Source of the DNA: Nitrosovibrio tenuis
GTDB lineage: Bacteria > Pseudomonadota > Gammaproteobacteria > Burkholderiales > Nitrosomonadaceae
DNA length: 64,000 bases
Direction: 5' to 3'
NCBI RefSeq assembly: GCF_900109785.1
Contig: NZ_FOBH01000004.1
Span: 186,001-250,000, forward strand
Shown here: piece by piece, positions 39,683 to 49,201 of the stretch
Layout of the letters: the number at the start of each line of letters is the position of its first letter
Numbering within the stretch: position 1 is the stretch's first letter
The notes under the pieces: model-generated
What the model was told of the DNA's origin: nothing
The model's input: the letters and a program-made list of their open reading frames with translations, nothing else
Databases searched by the model: none
Made by a program: the position numbers and the translations under genes

Positions 39683-41356
39683 TCAGTCAGTAACCGCTCC
39701 CCGGCTGGCGGTCGAAACCAGTTTCGCGTATTTTGCCAGCACGCCGCGCGTATACTGTGGTTGGGGCGGCGTCCATACGGCGCGGCGCCGTGCCAGCTCT
39801 TCTTCTGAAACATTGAGTTGCAGCAGCCGTTGTTCAGCGTCGATGGTGATGGAATCGCCCTCACGCACCAGTGCGATCGTACCGCCGACGAAAGCTTCAG
39901 GTGCGACATGGCCGACCACCATCCCGTACGTTCCCCCCGAAAAACGACCGTCTGTAATAAGACCGACCGAATCGCCGAGACCTTCGCCGATCAACGCTGA
40001 AGTGGGAGAGAGCATTTCGCGCATGCCGGGCCCGCCTTTGGGCCCTTCATAGCGGATGACGACCACATCGCCCGGTTGGATCTGACGCGCGAGGATGGCC
40101 GCCATGCAGGTTTCTTCCGATTCGAATACCCTTGCCGGACCGGTGATTTTCGGGGTTTTGACCCCGGTGATCTTCGCCACGCAGCCCTCGGTGGAAAGAT
40201 TGCCCTTGAGTATGGCGAGATGGCCCTGGGCATACATGGGATTGTCCCATTGCCGGATTACGTCCTGATCCTTGCGCGGTGCCTGTGGCACATCCTTTAA
40301 AATCTCTGCCACGGTCTGACCGCTGATCGTCACGCAATCGCCGTGCAACAGGCCATGTTCGAGTAGCATCTTCATTACCTGCGGGATGCCTCCCGCTTTA
40401 TGCAGATCAGTCGCGACATAGCGTCCCGAGGGCTTCAAATCGCATAGCACCGGAACTTTGCCGCGCATACGTTCGAAATCATCGATCGTCCATTCCACGT
40501 CCGCCGCGTGCGCAATGGCGAGGAAGTGCAATACGGCGTTGGTTGAGCCGCCGACCGCCATGATTACGGCAATTGCATTTTCAATGGATTTTCTCGTAAT
40601 AATGTCACGGGGACGCAGCTGCTTTCCGATGGCTTCAACGAGTACTTCCGCGGAGCGGGCAGCACTCTCAGCCTTCTCATCATCCTCCGCTGCCATGGTT
40701 GAAGAGTATGGCAGGCTCATACCCATCGCCTCGAAGGCCGATGACATGCTATTCGCGGTGTACATGCCCCCGCACGAACCTGCACCTGGACAGGCATGAC
40801 GCTCGACTTCGAGCAATTCCTTTTCATCTATCTTGTGCGCAGTATATTGCCCGACAGCCTCGAAGGCACTCACAATGGTCAGGTCTCTCCCTTTGTAATG
40901 GCCGGGCTTGATGGTCCCGCCATAGACAAAAATGGCGGGAACGTTCATTCGCGCCATAGCAATCATTGCGCCAGGCATGTTCTTGTCACAGCCTCCAATC
41001 GCTATCACGCCGTCCATGCTTTCGGCCTGTACTGCCGTTTCGATCGAGTCCGCGATCACTTCACGGGACACCAGCGAATACTTCATGCCCTCGGTACCCA
41101 TGGAAATGCCATCGGAAACCGTGATAGTGCCAAACATTTGCGGCATCGCGCCCGACTTTTTCAGCGCGTGCTCGGCATTAACGGCCAGCTCGTTCAACCC
41201 TTTGTTGCAGGGGGTAATAGTGGAGAAGCCGTTGGCTACGCCGACAATGGGTTTGTCGAAATCCTTGTCATTGAAGCCTACCGCCCGCAACATTGCACGG
41301 TTGGGGGAACGCTGTGCGCCTTGGGTGATCGCTCGGCTGCGTTGGTTGTCTGGCAT
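39683..41356 (-). CDS. ilvD: Dihydroxy-acid dehydratase IlvD
   Basis: A 557-residue Fe-S dehydratase of valine, isoleucine and pantothenate synthesis. The conserved cysteines are seen in [17 protein letters not shown] and [14 protein letters not shown], with the C-terminal [12 protein letters not shown]. The start has a strong GAGGAG site. It heads a probable run ilvD-DUF255-cytochrome c. Confidence 0.97.
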   Translation of the reverse strand: MPDNQRSRAITQGAQRSPNRAMLRAVGFNDKDFDKPIVGVANGFSTITPCNKGLNELAVNAEHALKKSGAMPQMFGTITVSDGISMGTEGMKYSLVSREVIADSIETAVQAESMDGVIAIGGCDKNMPGAMIAMARMNVPAIFVYGGTIKPGHYKGRDLTIVSAFEAVGQYTAHKIDEKELLEVERHACPGAGSCGGMYTANSMSSAFEAMGMSLPYSSTMAAEDDEKAESAARSAEVLVEAIGKQLRPRDIITRKSIENAIAVIMAVGGSTNAVLHFLAIAHAADVEWTIDDFERMRGKVPVLCDLKPSGRYVATDLHKAGGIPQVMKMLLEHGLLHGDCVTISGQTVAEILKDVPQAPRKDQDVIRQWDNPMYAQGHLAILKGNLSTEGCVAKITGVKTPKITGPARVFESEETCMAAILARQIQPGDVVVIRYEGPKGGPGMREMLSPTSALIGEGLGDSVGLITDGRFSGGTYGMVVGHVAPEAFVGGTIALVREGDSITIDAEQRLLQLNVSEEELARRRAVWTPPQPQYTRGVLAKYAKLVSTASRGAVTD

Positions 41357-41917
41357 GGAAACTCCTCAAGAATAGTGTAAAAGCTTTGCGTCGTGGATGA
41401 GTGAAGGAAGCTTCACCTGGGACCGTAATTAAAAGAAGAGCCGCTGTCTTTTTCCACGTCCTCTGCGGTAAATGGCTTTGCCGTATGTATAATTCTGAAT
41501 CCGCCAGTTGACCGCTTGTTTTTCAAATGACTCCTGATCCACAACAATTTTTGTGTCAGTCAACCTTAATCAATTTGGTGAGTTTGCTGCAGAGGTGGAT
41601 TGCACGACTTTTTATGACCCATGGCCGCGTTGCAACTTCCGGGACAAATAATTATCTCGCGTCGTTACGCCTTGTCCTGTGCCCCACAAATTGCACACTT
41701 CACTCCGTCCAACTACCTGATTTGGGGTAATAATTTGTTCGGCACAAAAATACTGCGAGTTCGTTATTCGGCTTGACCCGGAACCTGAAGCAACAGTGAG
41801 GGACCGCGCTTTACGCGCCTATGGATATCGGCTGCCTATGGATATCGGCTTCTGCCGTATGACGTTATGGCATTGCTCGCGGATCACAACTATTTTACCT
41901 CAAAAAAGCAGGAACCC
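41357..41917. other. Intergenic region between ilvD and lgt
   Basis: About 560 bases between divergent genes with no frame I can support. It should contain both promoters. The only clear structure is a perfect 17-bp tandem repeat at 41817-41850, listed separately. Confidence 0.4.
41817..41850. repeat. 17-bp perfect tandem repeat upstream of lgt
   Basis: GCCTATGGATATCGGCT occurs at 41817-41833 and again at 41834-41850. It lies 68 bp before the lgt start. It could be a replication-slippage product or a pair of protein sites. Confidence 0.85.
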
Positions 41918-42784
41918 ATGCTCGTCCATCCGCAATTCGACCCCATCGCCATCCATATCGGGCCTCTCGCCATACGGTGGTACGGCCTCATGTATCTCTT
42001 GGGATTCGCGCTGTTCATACTACTGGGGCGCTATCGCATCAAGCATAACCCAGGGGGATTCACCTATGCCATGCTGGACGATATGCTGTTTTACGGCGTG
42101 CTGGGGGTGATATTGGGCGGCCGCCTGGGCCATGTGCTATTTTATCAGTTCGGCTATTACCTGCAGCATCCGCTGGAAATATTTGCGGTATGGCAGGGCG
42201 GCATGTCCTTTCATGGCGGGTTTCTAGGTGTGATCACAGCGATGGCGCTGGTGGCCCGCAAATATAAACTGCCGTGGCTCGCCGTAACAGATTTCATCGC
42301 GCCGTTGGTTCCCTTGGGGTTGGGCGCAGGTCGCATCGGTAATTTCATCAATAGTGAGTTGTGGGGCCGCCCGACCAATGTACCCTGGGGGACGATATTC
42401 CCCGATGTGGATAACATTCCCCGCCATCCTTCCCAACTTTACGAGTTTGCGTTGGAAGGACTGGCATTTTTCCTGCTGTTATGGCTCTATTCGTCGAAGC
42501 CAAGGCCGGTGGGGGCGGTTTCCGGCATGTTTCTGATCGGCTATGGCGTCTTTCGCTCGTTTGCAGAATTTTTTCGCGAACCGGAAGATGGCTTCATGGG
42601 TATCATGACGCTGGGTATTAGCATGGGGCAATGGCTATCGCTGCCAATGATTATTGCAGGAGGATTGATGCTGAATTGGGCTTATCATCAGCAATCCACC
42701 CCATCCCGGCATGAGCCCCCGAAGCCAGACAAACCGGGCCGACCGGTTCCCCCCGTTCCCTCTGGGAAGCGAAATCGCCGATAG
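41918..42784 (+). CDS. lgt: Prolipoprotein diacylglyceryl transferase Lgt
   Basis: From ATG 41918 (site GCAGGAA) a 288-residue inner-membrane enzyme with seven hydrophobic segments that transfers diacylglycerol to the lipobox cysteine. The signature [13 protein letters not shown] and the HGGFLG histidine are intact. The C-terminus is a cytosolic Pro/Lys-rich tail ([13 protein letters not shown]), longer than in E. coli. The methyltransferase gene that follows starts 34 bp later. Confidence 0.96.
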   Translation: MLVHPQFDPIAIHIGPLAIRWYGLMYLLGFALFILLGRYRIKHNPGGFTYAMLDDMLFYGVLGVILGGRLGHVLFYQFGYYLQHPLEIFAVWQGGMSFHGGFLGVITAMALVARKYKLPWLAVTDFIAPLVPLGLGAGRIGNFINSELWGRPTNVPWGTIFPDVDNIPRHPSQLYEFALEGLAFFLLLWLYSSKPRPVGAVSGMFLIGYGVFRSFAEFFREPEDGFMGIMTLGISMGQWLSLPMIIAGGLMLNWAYHQQSTPSRHEPPKPDKPGRPVPPVPSGKRNRR

Positions 42785-42818
42785 GGAAGTCTACATCCGG
42801 AGTTTCAAAGGCTCCTTT

Positions 42819-43415
42819 ATGTCCTTGCGCCGTTCCTATACAGTTATTGCCCCGCTTTATGATGCGCTGCTCGCGACTGCGGGTGCCGGCCTGCGTGCTG
42901 CGAGCCTTGAGCAATTGCCGCAACAGGGAAACCAGAATATTCTTATCAGCGGAATCGGCACCGGCCTTGATATCCCCCATCTTCCATCGGGGCATACTTA
43001 TACCGGCCTGGATCTTACCGCCGCCATGCTGGCGCGGGCAAAATCCCGCATAGGTGATCTTCACCTGAATCTTGTCCAGGGCGACAGCATGTCCCTGCCG
43101 TTTGCAAGCAAGTGTTTTCATCACGTCGTGCTGCATTTGATCCTTGCGATCGTTCCCGATGCATCCGCCTGCCTGCAAGAAACAGCACGCGTGCTGAAAC
43201 CGGGTGGTAGCGTGCTGATACTGGACAAATTTCTCAAGCCCGGTGAGTCGGCTTGGTTCAGGCGAACGTTGAACGTGTTGTCGCAGCATATCGTTACCCG
43301 GCTCGATGTCGTATTCGAGGAAGTGCTTGCGAGTGTTCCACAATTGCAAGTGGAAGCGGATGTGCCGCTGTTGGGGGGAGGGTGGTTTCGTAGCATCCGC
43401 CTGGTAAAAAATTGA
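42819..43415 (+). CDS. Class I SAM methyltransferase, PE N-methyltransferase-like
   Basis: 198 residues from ATG 42819. The layout YTVIAPLYDALL, motif I ISGIGTGLDIPHL, GLDLTAAML and ETARVLKPGGSVLI resembles small methyltransferases of the PmtA/UbiE group. A lipid substrate is plausible next to lgt, but this is inference. An open frame reaches back into lgt, which I disregard. Confidence 0.75.
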   Translation: MSLRRSYTVIAPLYDALLATAGAGLRAASLEQLPQQGNQNILISGIGTGLDIPHLPSGHTYTGLDLTAAMLARAKSRIGDLHLNLVQGDSMSLPFASKCFHHVVLHLILAIVPDASACLQETARVLKPGGSVLILDKFLKPGESAWFRRTLNVLSQHIVTRLDVVFEEVLASVPQLQVEADVPLLGGGWFRSIRLVKN

Positions 43416-43487
43416 TCAGATGCTGAGTGGAGGCCAAACTTGTTACTCAGCATCCAGCGCGTCAATCACAAATATTTTTGGAGTTCC

Positions 43488-44129
43488 ATGCGCGGCCTTA
43501 TTATCTTCGCTGTCGCCGCTGTGTTCGCAGCCTCATCCGCACAGGCACTTGATGTGAAAAGCCCAGGAGTGGACTGGACCGAGGCTTATCGCACCGATGA
43601 GCTTGTCATTTTTACCAAGGACGTAGGCAAAGATCGCAAAATTATTGCAACTGCCGAGGTGGAAGCTTCACCGAACGTTGTTTTCAAAGTTGTAAGCGAT
43701 TTCGAGCACTACAGGGATTTTATGCCGTACGTGGAAGAGTCGCGGGTGCTTACCCGCAAAGGTGATAACGAGGCCGTAACTTACGCGCGGATTGCGCCGC
43801 CGTTCGTAAGCAAGCGCGACTATCCGCTCAAGGTCAGGATGACGCGCGGCTCACCCTCGAACGGCGGCGTATTCAAGGTCGAATGGACGGCGCATCCCGA
43901 GGCCGAGCCAGAGGTCGAGGGTGTGGTGCGCGTCAAGCTCAACGAAGGGTCATGGCTCGCGGCGCCGCTTAATGGCGGCAAGCGTACGCGGCTTACCTAC
44001 ACTCTACTGACGAATCCCGGAGGCCTGATTCCGGACTTTGTCGTTAACCTGTCAAATACGGTTGCGATCCCGGAACTTTTCGACGCCGTAAAAAAACGCT
44101 CAGTCGAAAAAAGCAGTGTTCAGAAGTAG
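43488..44129 (+). CDS. Secreted START/SRPBCC domain protein
   Basis: 213 residues from ATG 43488: a signal peptide cleaved near SSAQA, then a START-like domain (VVFKVVSDFEHYRDFMPYVEE, then REVCSTSK-like VSKRDYPLKV and FVVNLSNTVAIPELFDAV; short quotes only). Proteins of this type bind lipids or polyketides in the periplasm. The frame opens 16 codons upstream with TTG. It resembles the protein at 5881-6561 in size and design. Confidence 0.78.
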   Translation: MRGLIIFAVAAVFAASSAQALDVKSPGVDWTEAYRTDELVIFTKDVGKDRKIIATAEVEASPNVVFKVVSDFEHYRDFMPYVEESRVLTRKGDNEAVTYARIAPPFVSKRDYPLKVRMTRGSPSNGGVFKVEWTAHPEAEPEVEGVVRVKLNEGSWLAAPLNGGKRTRLTYTLLTNPGGLIPDFVVNLSNTVAIPELFDAVKKRSVEKSSVQK

Positions 44130-44166
44130 GCTGCTTTACTGGCAGACGGCACGGATAAGGGCATGC

Positions 44167-44280
44167 ATGAGCTATCGCTTCAAAAATGCACAATCCAGGC
44201 CTATTATTGTTTCTGCTGCTCCTGAATATGAACTGATTAAACTTCTGGCGCAGAATGTTCAGCAGGAAAAATTGGCGTAG
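44167..44280 (+). CDS. Possible small protein of 37 residues
   Basis: ATG 44167 opens a 37-codon frame (start MSYRFKNAQSRP, end NVQQEKLA) in the gap between the START-domain gene and the monooxygenase gene. It has protein-like composition but no recognised family and no clear ribosome-binding site. It may be a remnant or chance. Confidence 0.25.
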   Translation: MSYRFKNAQSRPIIVSAAPEYELIKLLAQNVQQEKLA

Positions 44281-44356
44281 AGGGATGGGGATTAAGGGGA
44301 TGGGAATTAAGAACGCAACTGGCGAGCGTTTGGAATAAGTCTACAAGAGGTGATCC

Positions 44357-44656
44357 ATGGCAAACAGGACTGTGAGCGTTCTCGCGAGAATAACTGCGCG
44401 GCCTGACAAGATTGAAGAGCTTAAGTCTCTTCTGCTGGGTCTGGTGGCGGAAACGCGGAAGGAAAATGGCTGTATCAATTACCATCTTCTCCACAACAAC
44501 GCCGATCCCTGTGATTTTACTTTTGTTGAAGAATGGGCCAGTGATTCCGATATCGATAGCCATTTTACAACCGTCCATGTGCAGCATGCTTTTTCAAAAG
44601 CTGCATCGCTGCTGGCGAAGGAACCCGATATACAAAGGTTCTCCATTATCGGATAG
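44357..44656 (+). CDS. Antibiotic-biosynthesis-monooxygenase (ABM) domain protein
   Basis: A 99-residue ferredoxin-like dimer-forming protein of the YgiN/ABM type: VLARITARPDKIEELKSLL, then ENGCINYHL and FVEEWASDSDIDSHF are its usual blocks. Members act as quinol or polyketide monooxygenases without cofactor; the substrate is unknown. It has an AAGAGGTGA site. The gene that follows is a flavin oxidoreductase 45 bp away, so a redox pair is possible. Confidence 0.88.
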   Translation: MANRTVSVLARITARPDKIEELKSLLLGLVAETRKENGCINYHLLHNNADPCDFTFVEEWASDSDIDSHFTTVHVQHAFSKAASLLAKEPDIQRFSIIG

Positions 44657-44700
44657 GTGAATGGCCGGACAGTAAAAGCTCAAGGATGGAGACAGACGCT

Positions 44701-46080
44701 ATGGAGAATTCCACAAAAACCGACTCTCCCGTTAGCCCCTTAAATTGTGATGGACAAGAAGCCCAACCCTTTCATGGCTTGCTCGAAAACGAAGGCCACG
44801 TGTACTCCAACTGGGGGCTGAGTCGCCACACCCGCCCGGCCGTGTATGTCGAACCGATCAGTTATGCTGATGTGCAAGCAGTGGTGCGTGACACGGAGCG
44901 TTTTCCGACGCCGGTGCACCCGGTCGGTTCCCTGCTCTCAGTAACCTCCACCATCGTCAACGATGGCGGAACCCTGTTGTGTACGCGCAAGCTGGACGAA
45001 ATCATGGGGCTCGAGCTTGACGATGCGGGGCGACAAGTCATCCGGGTGCAAGCCGGATGCAGGCTTAAAAAGCTCAATATGTGGCTCCAGGCGCACGGAA
45101 TGGAGATACCGTTTCAGGCGGAAATCGGCGAAGCCACAGTCGGTTCGGCCGCTGTCGGCGACACCAAGGAGTCTTCTCTGGATGGGCCCGGCTATTTCTC
45201 AGCGCATGTTCTGGCTCTGACTTATGTGAATGAAAAAGGCGATTTATGCACGCTTTCCACCCATGAGGACGGCTCGGCATTTCACGAATTCAAGTGTTCA
45301 TTCGGCCTTTCCGGCATCGTCGTCGAGTGCCAGCTTGAGGTGCGCCCGGCAACATTATGCAGGTCCAAGGTATCGCTCGTGGTATACGAGTCGCCGAATG
45401 ATCTCGCCACGGGATTGATTCGCATGCGCGCGGAAAGCGATGCGCTGCTTGCGATTGTGTTTTTACATCAACTGGCGAGCTTTTTCGATCAGCGTTACAA
45501 GGCTGGTCCGGGCTCGGCCACACCCGCATCGTCCCAGCCTGCTTGCGATCAGTTCCGTGTTGCCAAGCGTTTGGCAATCCAGCACGGATTCGAAGGTGTG
45601 GATGTACCTCAGCCCAGGGAGGTTGTCTATTCACGCCATGATTTTGTCAACGAATATTGGCGCCCGACAATCGACGAGCGCCGCCTTGATTTCCAGTACT
45701 ACGAACACGACATCGCTGAGCTTCATCGGGTTATTGCCGAATCGTTCAAGTTCACCAAGGCTTTCGAAGAAAAAACCGGGTTTGCGCCCAAAGGATGGGC
45801 AACATATTTTGTGCAGCGGCAAGCGAAGGAGATGAAGCCCTTTGGGCTTTATTCAGGAGGCCCAGGTATCTCGTTTTCATTCGACCCATTTTGCTCGAAC
45901 CCGACCGATCCGTTATGGCAACAGTTCCTTCAGGAATACAACCGTGTCGCGCTCCATCTGCTGGGCGGACACGCCTCGCCCATTCAGACACAATGGCTGC
46001 AGCCAGGCGACCTCAGAATTCCAGGAAAATTGGCTCTTCCGCGATTTACTACAAAATACTATGAGCAGTTTCTCGGCTGA
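44701..46080 (+). CDS. FAD-binding (BBE/VAO-type) oxidoreductase
   Basis: 459 residues from ATG 44701 (GGAG site; ATG 44686 is an alternative). The PCMH-type FAD domain spans about 35-215 (VHPVGSLLSVTST, EIGEATVGSAAVGDTK, FGLSGIVVE), followed by a C-terminal substrate domain. It resembles sugar-lactone oxidases of the VAO family (D-arabinono-lactone oxidase group) more than glycolate oxidase. No histidine for covalent FAD attachment is obvious. Substrate unknown. Confidence 0.78.
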   Translation: MENSTKTDSPVSPLNCDGQEAQPFHGLLENEGHVYSNWGLSRHTRPAVYVEPISYADVQAVVRDTERFPTPVHPVGSLLSVTSTIVNDGGTLLCTRKLDEIMGLELDDAGRQVIRVQAGCRLKKLNMWLQAHGMEIPFQAEIGEATVGSAAVGDTKESSLDGPGYFSAHVLALTYVNEKGDLCTLSTHEDGSAFHEFKCSFGLSGIVVECQLEVRPATLCRSKVSLVVYESPNDLATGLIRMRAESDALLAIVFLHQLASFFDQRYKAGPGSATPASSQPACDQFRVAKRLAIQHGFEGVDVPQPREVVYSRHDFVNEYWRPTIDERRLDFQYYEHDIAELHRVIAESFKFTKAFEEKTGFAPKGWATYFVQRQAKEMKPFGLYSGGPGISFSFDPFCSNPTDPLWQQFLQEYNRVALHLLGGHASPIQTQWLQPGDLRIPGKLALPRFTTKYYEQFLG

Positions 46081-46160
46081 CCGTTTCGTGAAAATAGACC
46101 AATAGACCTAGAACCTTATGCAACCTATGGCATTTGGTCAGAGTTTTCGGGATACCTGGA

Positions 46161-46493
46161 GTGTTTGAGCTAAAGACCCTTTTCCTTTTCATGGCCACGG
46201 CGATTGCCGAAATCGCCGGCTGCTACTTGCCGTACCTCTGGCTCAAGCAGGGACAGAGCGTATGGCTGCTCGTGCCCGCTGCCGCAAGCCTCGCAATATT
46301 TGTATGGCTGCTCACCCTCCATCCCACAACCGCAGGCCGCACCTACGCTGCATATGGCGGTGTCTATATTTTCGTGGCGATTATCTGGCTCTGGATCGTC
46401 GAAGGCGTTACGCCAACAGTCTGGGATATGGCAGGCTCTCTGGTGGCGCTTACCGGTATGGCTATCATCATGTTTGCGCCGCGACATGCATAG
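46161..46493 (+). CDS. YnfA (UPF0060) family membrane protein
   Basis: A 110-residue protein with four membrane helices, from GTG 46161 (FELKTLFLF). Signature [31 protein letters not shown] and the ending [14 protein letters not shown] (pieces quoted) identify UPF0060/YnfA, an SMR-like family that in some enterobacteria confers dye efflux. An in-frame TTG at 46134 is the alternative start. Confidence 0.9.
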   Translation: MFELKTLFLFMATAIAEIAGCYLPYLWLKQGQSVWLLVPAAASLAIFVWLLTLHPTTAGRTYAAYGGVYIFVAIIWLWIVEGVTPTVWDMAGSLVALTGMAIIMFAPRHA

Positions 46494-46729
46494 ACGTCTA
46501 TGGCGGCCAAGCGCGACCCCAATTCCATGAAGCGTGATGCTGGCCGTTGACGTCCGCGCCTGAAACCGTACAATCCCATAAATATCTCTTTCGGAATTGT
46601 TTGTGGAACCGACCATCACCGTCTTCCCGTGAAAACGGAATTCTGAGGCTTCCTAAACTAGGATGGCCAATTCTATAGTTCAGTAACGATTACAGAAGAC
46701 AAATAACATGAGGCTTTAGGAGAAACACA

Positions 46730-47080
46730 ATGGTCGTTAAAATGCATGCCGCTATATCGATTCTTCTGTCAGCCCTTCTCATCGGCTGTTCGGCAATTCC
46801 CGCGACGCCGGCAGGAAGCTCCGTTGAGCTCGTTACTGAAAAACCAGCTGGTAATTGCAAGCCGCTGGGTGACGCCGTTGGCTCCCAAGGCAACTGGTTC
46901 ACCGGTGATTACACCTCGAATAAAAACCTCCTCATCGGCGCGAGAAATGACCTGCGCAATAAAGCGGCCAAAATGGGCGGGAACACTGTTTGGGTGCAAG
47001 ATAAAGCCAATACCAATGCATGGGGTGCTAAAGGCACGTCAAACACCACGGTCCTGGGTGTCGTCTACCGCTGTGACTAA
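46730..47080 (+). CDS. DUF4156-like lipoprotein
   Basis: A 116-residue secreted protein with a strong AGGAGA site. The signal peptide ends in a lipobox (LLIGC). The mature part carries the NAAxxGAN-like stretch ARNDLRNKAAKMGGNTV and ends VVYRC, giving two further cysteines, typical of DUF4156 lipoproteins. Function unknown. Confidence 0.8.
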   Translation: MVVKMHAAISILLSALLIGCSAIPATPAGSSVELVTEKPAGNCKPLGDAVGSQGNWFTGDYTSNKNLLIGARNDLRNKAAKMGGNTVWVQDKANTNAWGAKGTSNTTVLGVVYRCD

Positions 47081-47148
47081 TGCCAGGCGTGCCTGATCCG
47101 AAATAGTTGCTGCTCTACTTGAGCTTGATGGCGGCCGGGAGCTGAAGC

Positions 47149-47517
47149 GTGTCTACTAAGGTTTATTACAACAGTGCCTGCCCCATCTGTAACGCGGGAA
47201 TCAAGGATCAGCGCCGGCGCATGGAAGCCTCCGGTGTCAAGGATGTGGAGTGGATCGACGTGCACACCCACCCACAAGCTGTAAAAGAGGTCGGGTCTCC
47301 GTTGGAGCAGGTGCGGGAGCGGCTGCATGTCAAAACCGCTGATGGCAAGATCGACATTGGAGCAGATGCATTCACATACCTTTGGTCGAAAACGCCCAGC
47401 CAGCGTTGGCTCGCGAAACTGTTGCGCTTACCCATCTTCAAGCAGCTTATACGCTTGGCCTACAACATCTTTGCCCGGTTACTTTACCATTGGAACCGCG
47501 TGAAGCGGCATTGGTAA
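47149..47517 (+). CDS. DCC (DUF393) thiol-disulfide oxidoreductase-like protein
   Basis: 122 residues from GTG 47149. The family opens with DGxCxxC; here the motif reads YNSACPIC, retaining both cysteines but with Asn-Ser-Ala in place of the usual Asp-Gly. The central GADAFTYLW and the hydrophobic C-terminal helices fit DUF393. It may act as a small disulfide reductase near the membrane. Confidence 0.78.
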   Translation: MSTKVYYNSACPICNAGIKDQRRRMEASGVKDVEWIDVHTHPQAVKEVGSPLEQVRERLHVKTADGKIDIGADAFTYLWSKTPSQRWLAKLLRLPIFKQLIRLAYNIFARLLYHWNRVKRHW

Positions 47518-47679
47518 ACGTCCAGAACAGCCAGAGCTTTTCACGGGGCAATAGGTTGACCCCGTTTTTTCGGCAGAATATTTCGTTGCGCCCAGCCAAT
47601 ATCTGGCCTATTTTAAAAACAGGGGTTTCACACGGTTTAGTTTATTAACTAACACAAACTTCCCTAAAGACTCATACTT

Positions 47680-47703
47680 AAGCCCGGCTATCGGCGGGCT
47701 TTT
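47680..47703 (+). terminator. Intrinsic terminator upstream of DUF2795 gene
   Basis: AAGCCCG at 47680-47686 pairs with CGGGCTT at 47695-47701, 8-base loop, followed by TTTTC. It would end transcripts from the DCC gene about 160 bp upstream. The downstream gene has its own AAGGAGGAG ribosome site. Confidence 0.65.
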
Positions 47704-47732
47704 CACGTTATACATGTGATAAAGGAGGAGCT

Positions 47733-47930
47733 ATGGCAAAAGTTAACCCCATTCAAGTACAAAAGTTTTTATCCGGTATGCATTACCCGGCGAACAAGGA
47801 CGAGATTGTGGATCACGCCAAGTCGCGCGGAGCCGATGACAATATAATGAAAACGCTTCAACATCTCCCAGACGAAAGCTTTGAGACGCCCGCCGACGTT
47901 AGCAAAGCAATCGGTCAATTGAACAGGTAA
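47733..47930 (+). CDS. DUF2795 small protein
   Basis: A 65-residue protein behind an excellent AAAGGAGGAG site. VQKFLSGMHYPANKDEIVDHAKSRGAD (opening VQKFLSGMHYPA) and the ending LQHLPDESFETPADVSKAIG are the DUF2795 pattern, related to KID-box-like stress proteins. Function not known; strong translation signals suggest high expression. Confidence 0.88.
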   Translation: MAKVNPIQVQKFLSGMHYPANKDEIVDHAKSRGADDNIMKTLQHLPDESFETPADVSKAIGQLNR

Positions 47931-48074
47931 GTGAACAAGTAAGCGGAAGACGCCAGGAAAGCGAAGATGCTCGGAAACGAAGGATGCTGGGACGCGATGT
48001 TCGAGGCAGGTGAGCACTCGGACATAATGATTTCAAAATAACATATACCTACGGAACGCTGGGCTCAGGCTATT

Positions 48075-49133
48075 CTAAAGGGATTTACCCACCATCTTCC
48101 AGGACAAGCTTTCTCCGGCCTTTAACGGAACCAGCACATCATCTCCAAATTCCAGTTTTTCAGTCAAGTTCCAGGTTTCTTTTTTTAGTGTGATGGTGTC
48201 CTCGTTTCGAGGTATCCCGTAAAAATCGGCGCCGTAAAAGCTGGCGAACGCTTCCAGTTTATCCAATGCACCCGCCTGTTCGAAGGCTTCCGCATAAAGC
48301 TCAATCGCCGCATGAGCGGTATAGATGCCTGCGCAACCGCAGGCATTTTCCTTTTGAGATCGGGAATGCGGCGCGCTGTCGGTGCCAAGGAAAAATTTCG
48401 GGCTGCCGCTGATGGCGGCCTCGACCAGCTTATTGCGGTGGGTTTCACGCTTCAGTACAGGAAGGCAATAGTGATGTGGCCTGAGGCCGCCCTGGAAGAG
48501 CGCATTACGGTTGAGCAGCAGGTGGTGAACGGTAATCGTGGCTGCAATATTGCCGGGGGTATCGAGGACAAATTCCACAGCCTCACCAGTGGTGATGTGT
48601 TCGAATACAATCTTCAAATGCGGGAAGCGCTGGGTAACAGGAACGAGTACCCGGTCCAGAAAGACTTTTTCCCTGTCGAATATATCCACTTCGGGGTCGG
48701 TCACTTCGCCATGGACCAGCAGCGGCATGCCTGCTTGTTCCATTGCCTCAAGTGTCCCGTAACACCTGGCAATATCCGTAACACCTGAGGTGGAATTTGT
48801 CGTGGCACCGGCCGGATAATATTTCACCCCATGTATTGCGCCGCTTTTCTTGGCCTCGGCAATTTCTGAAGGCGGGGTGTTATCGGTAAGGTAGAGCGTC
48901 ATCAACGGCTCGAAGTGCACACCTTGCGGAAGCGCCGCGAGGATACGCTCGCGGTACGCCAGTGCCATTCCGGTTGCGGTAACCGGAGGCCTGAGGTTCG
49001 GCATGATGATTGCACGGGCGAACCGCCGGGCGGAATCTGGTAATACGGCCCGCATGTGGTCGCCGTCGCGCAGATGCAGGTGGCAATCGTCCGGCCGGGT
49101 TAGAGTTAGCGTGTTCAAGATATAGCCGGCCAA
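48075..49133 (-). CDS. pyrC: Dihydroorotase PyrC
   Basis: A 352-residue class II dihydroorotase of de novo pyrimidine synthesis. Metal-binding HLHLRDG, the lysine region [19 protein letters not shown] and FEHITTG, plus [10 protein letters not shown], are present. The start is non-ATG: TTG 49133 or TTG 49118, both before the conserved block. It lies 68 bp after the reductase gene on the same strand. Confidence 0.96.
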   Translation of the reverse strand: MAGYILNTLTLTRPDDCHLHLRDGDHMRAVLPDSARRFARAIIMPNLRPPVTATGMALAYRERILAALPQGVHFEPLMTLYLTDNTPPSEIAEAKKSGAIHGVKYYPAGATTNSTSGVTDIARCYGTLEAMEQAGMPLLVHGEVTDPEVDIFDREKVFLDRVLVPVTQRFPHLKIVFEHITTGEAVEFVLDTPGNIAATITVHHLLLNRNALFQGGLRPHHYCLPVLKRETHRNKLVEAAISGSPKFFLGTDSAPHSRSQKENACGCAGIYTAHAAIELYAEAFEQAGALDKLEAFASFYGADFYGIPRNEDTITLKKETWNLTEKLEFGDDVLVPLKAGESLSWKMVGKSL

Positions 49134-49201
49134 TTTATTTTCTTTTCGCGAAGAACCGCGGGAGAACCACGTGAAGCTTTATCCTGCCTTTATCCCTCCA
49201 G

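Noticed and set aside
44237-44587. 116-residue minus-strand frame
   Set aside because: It is antisense to the ABM-domain gene, which has the better family match and ribosome site.
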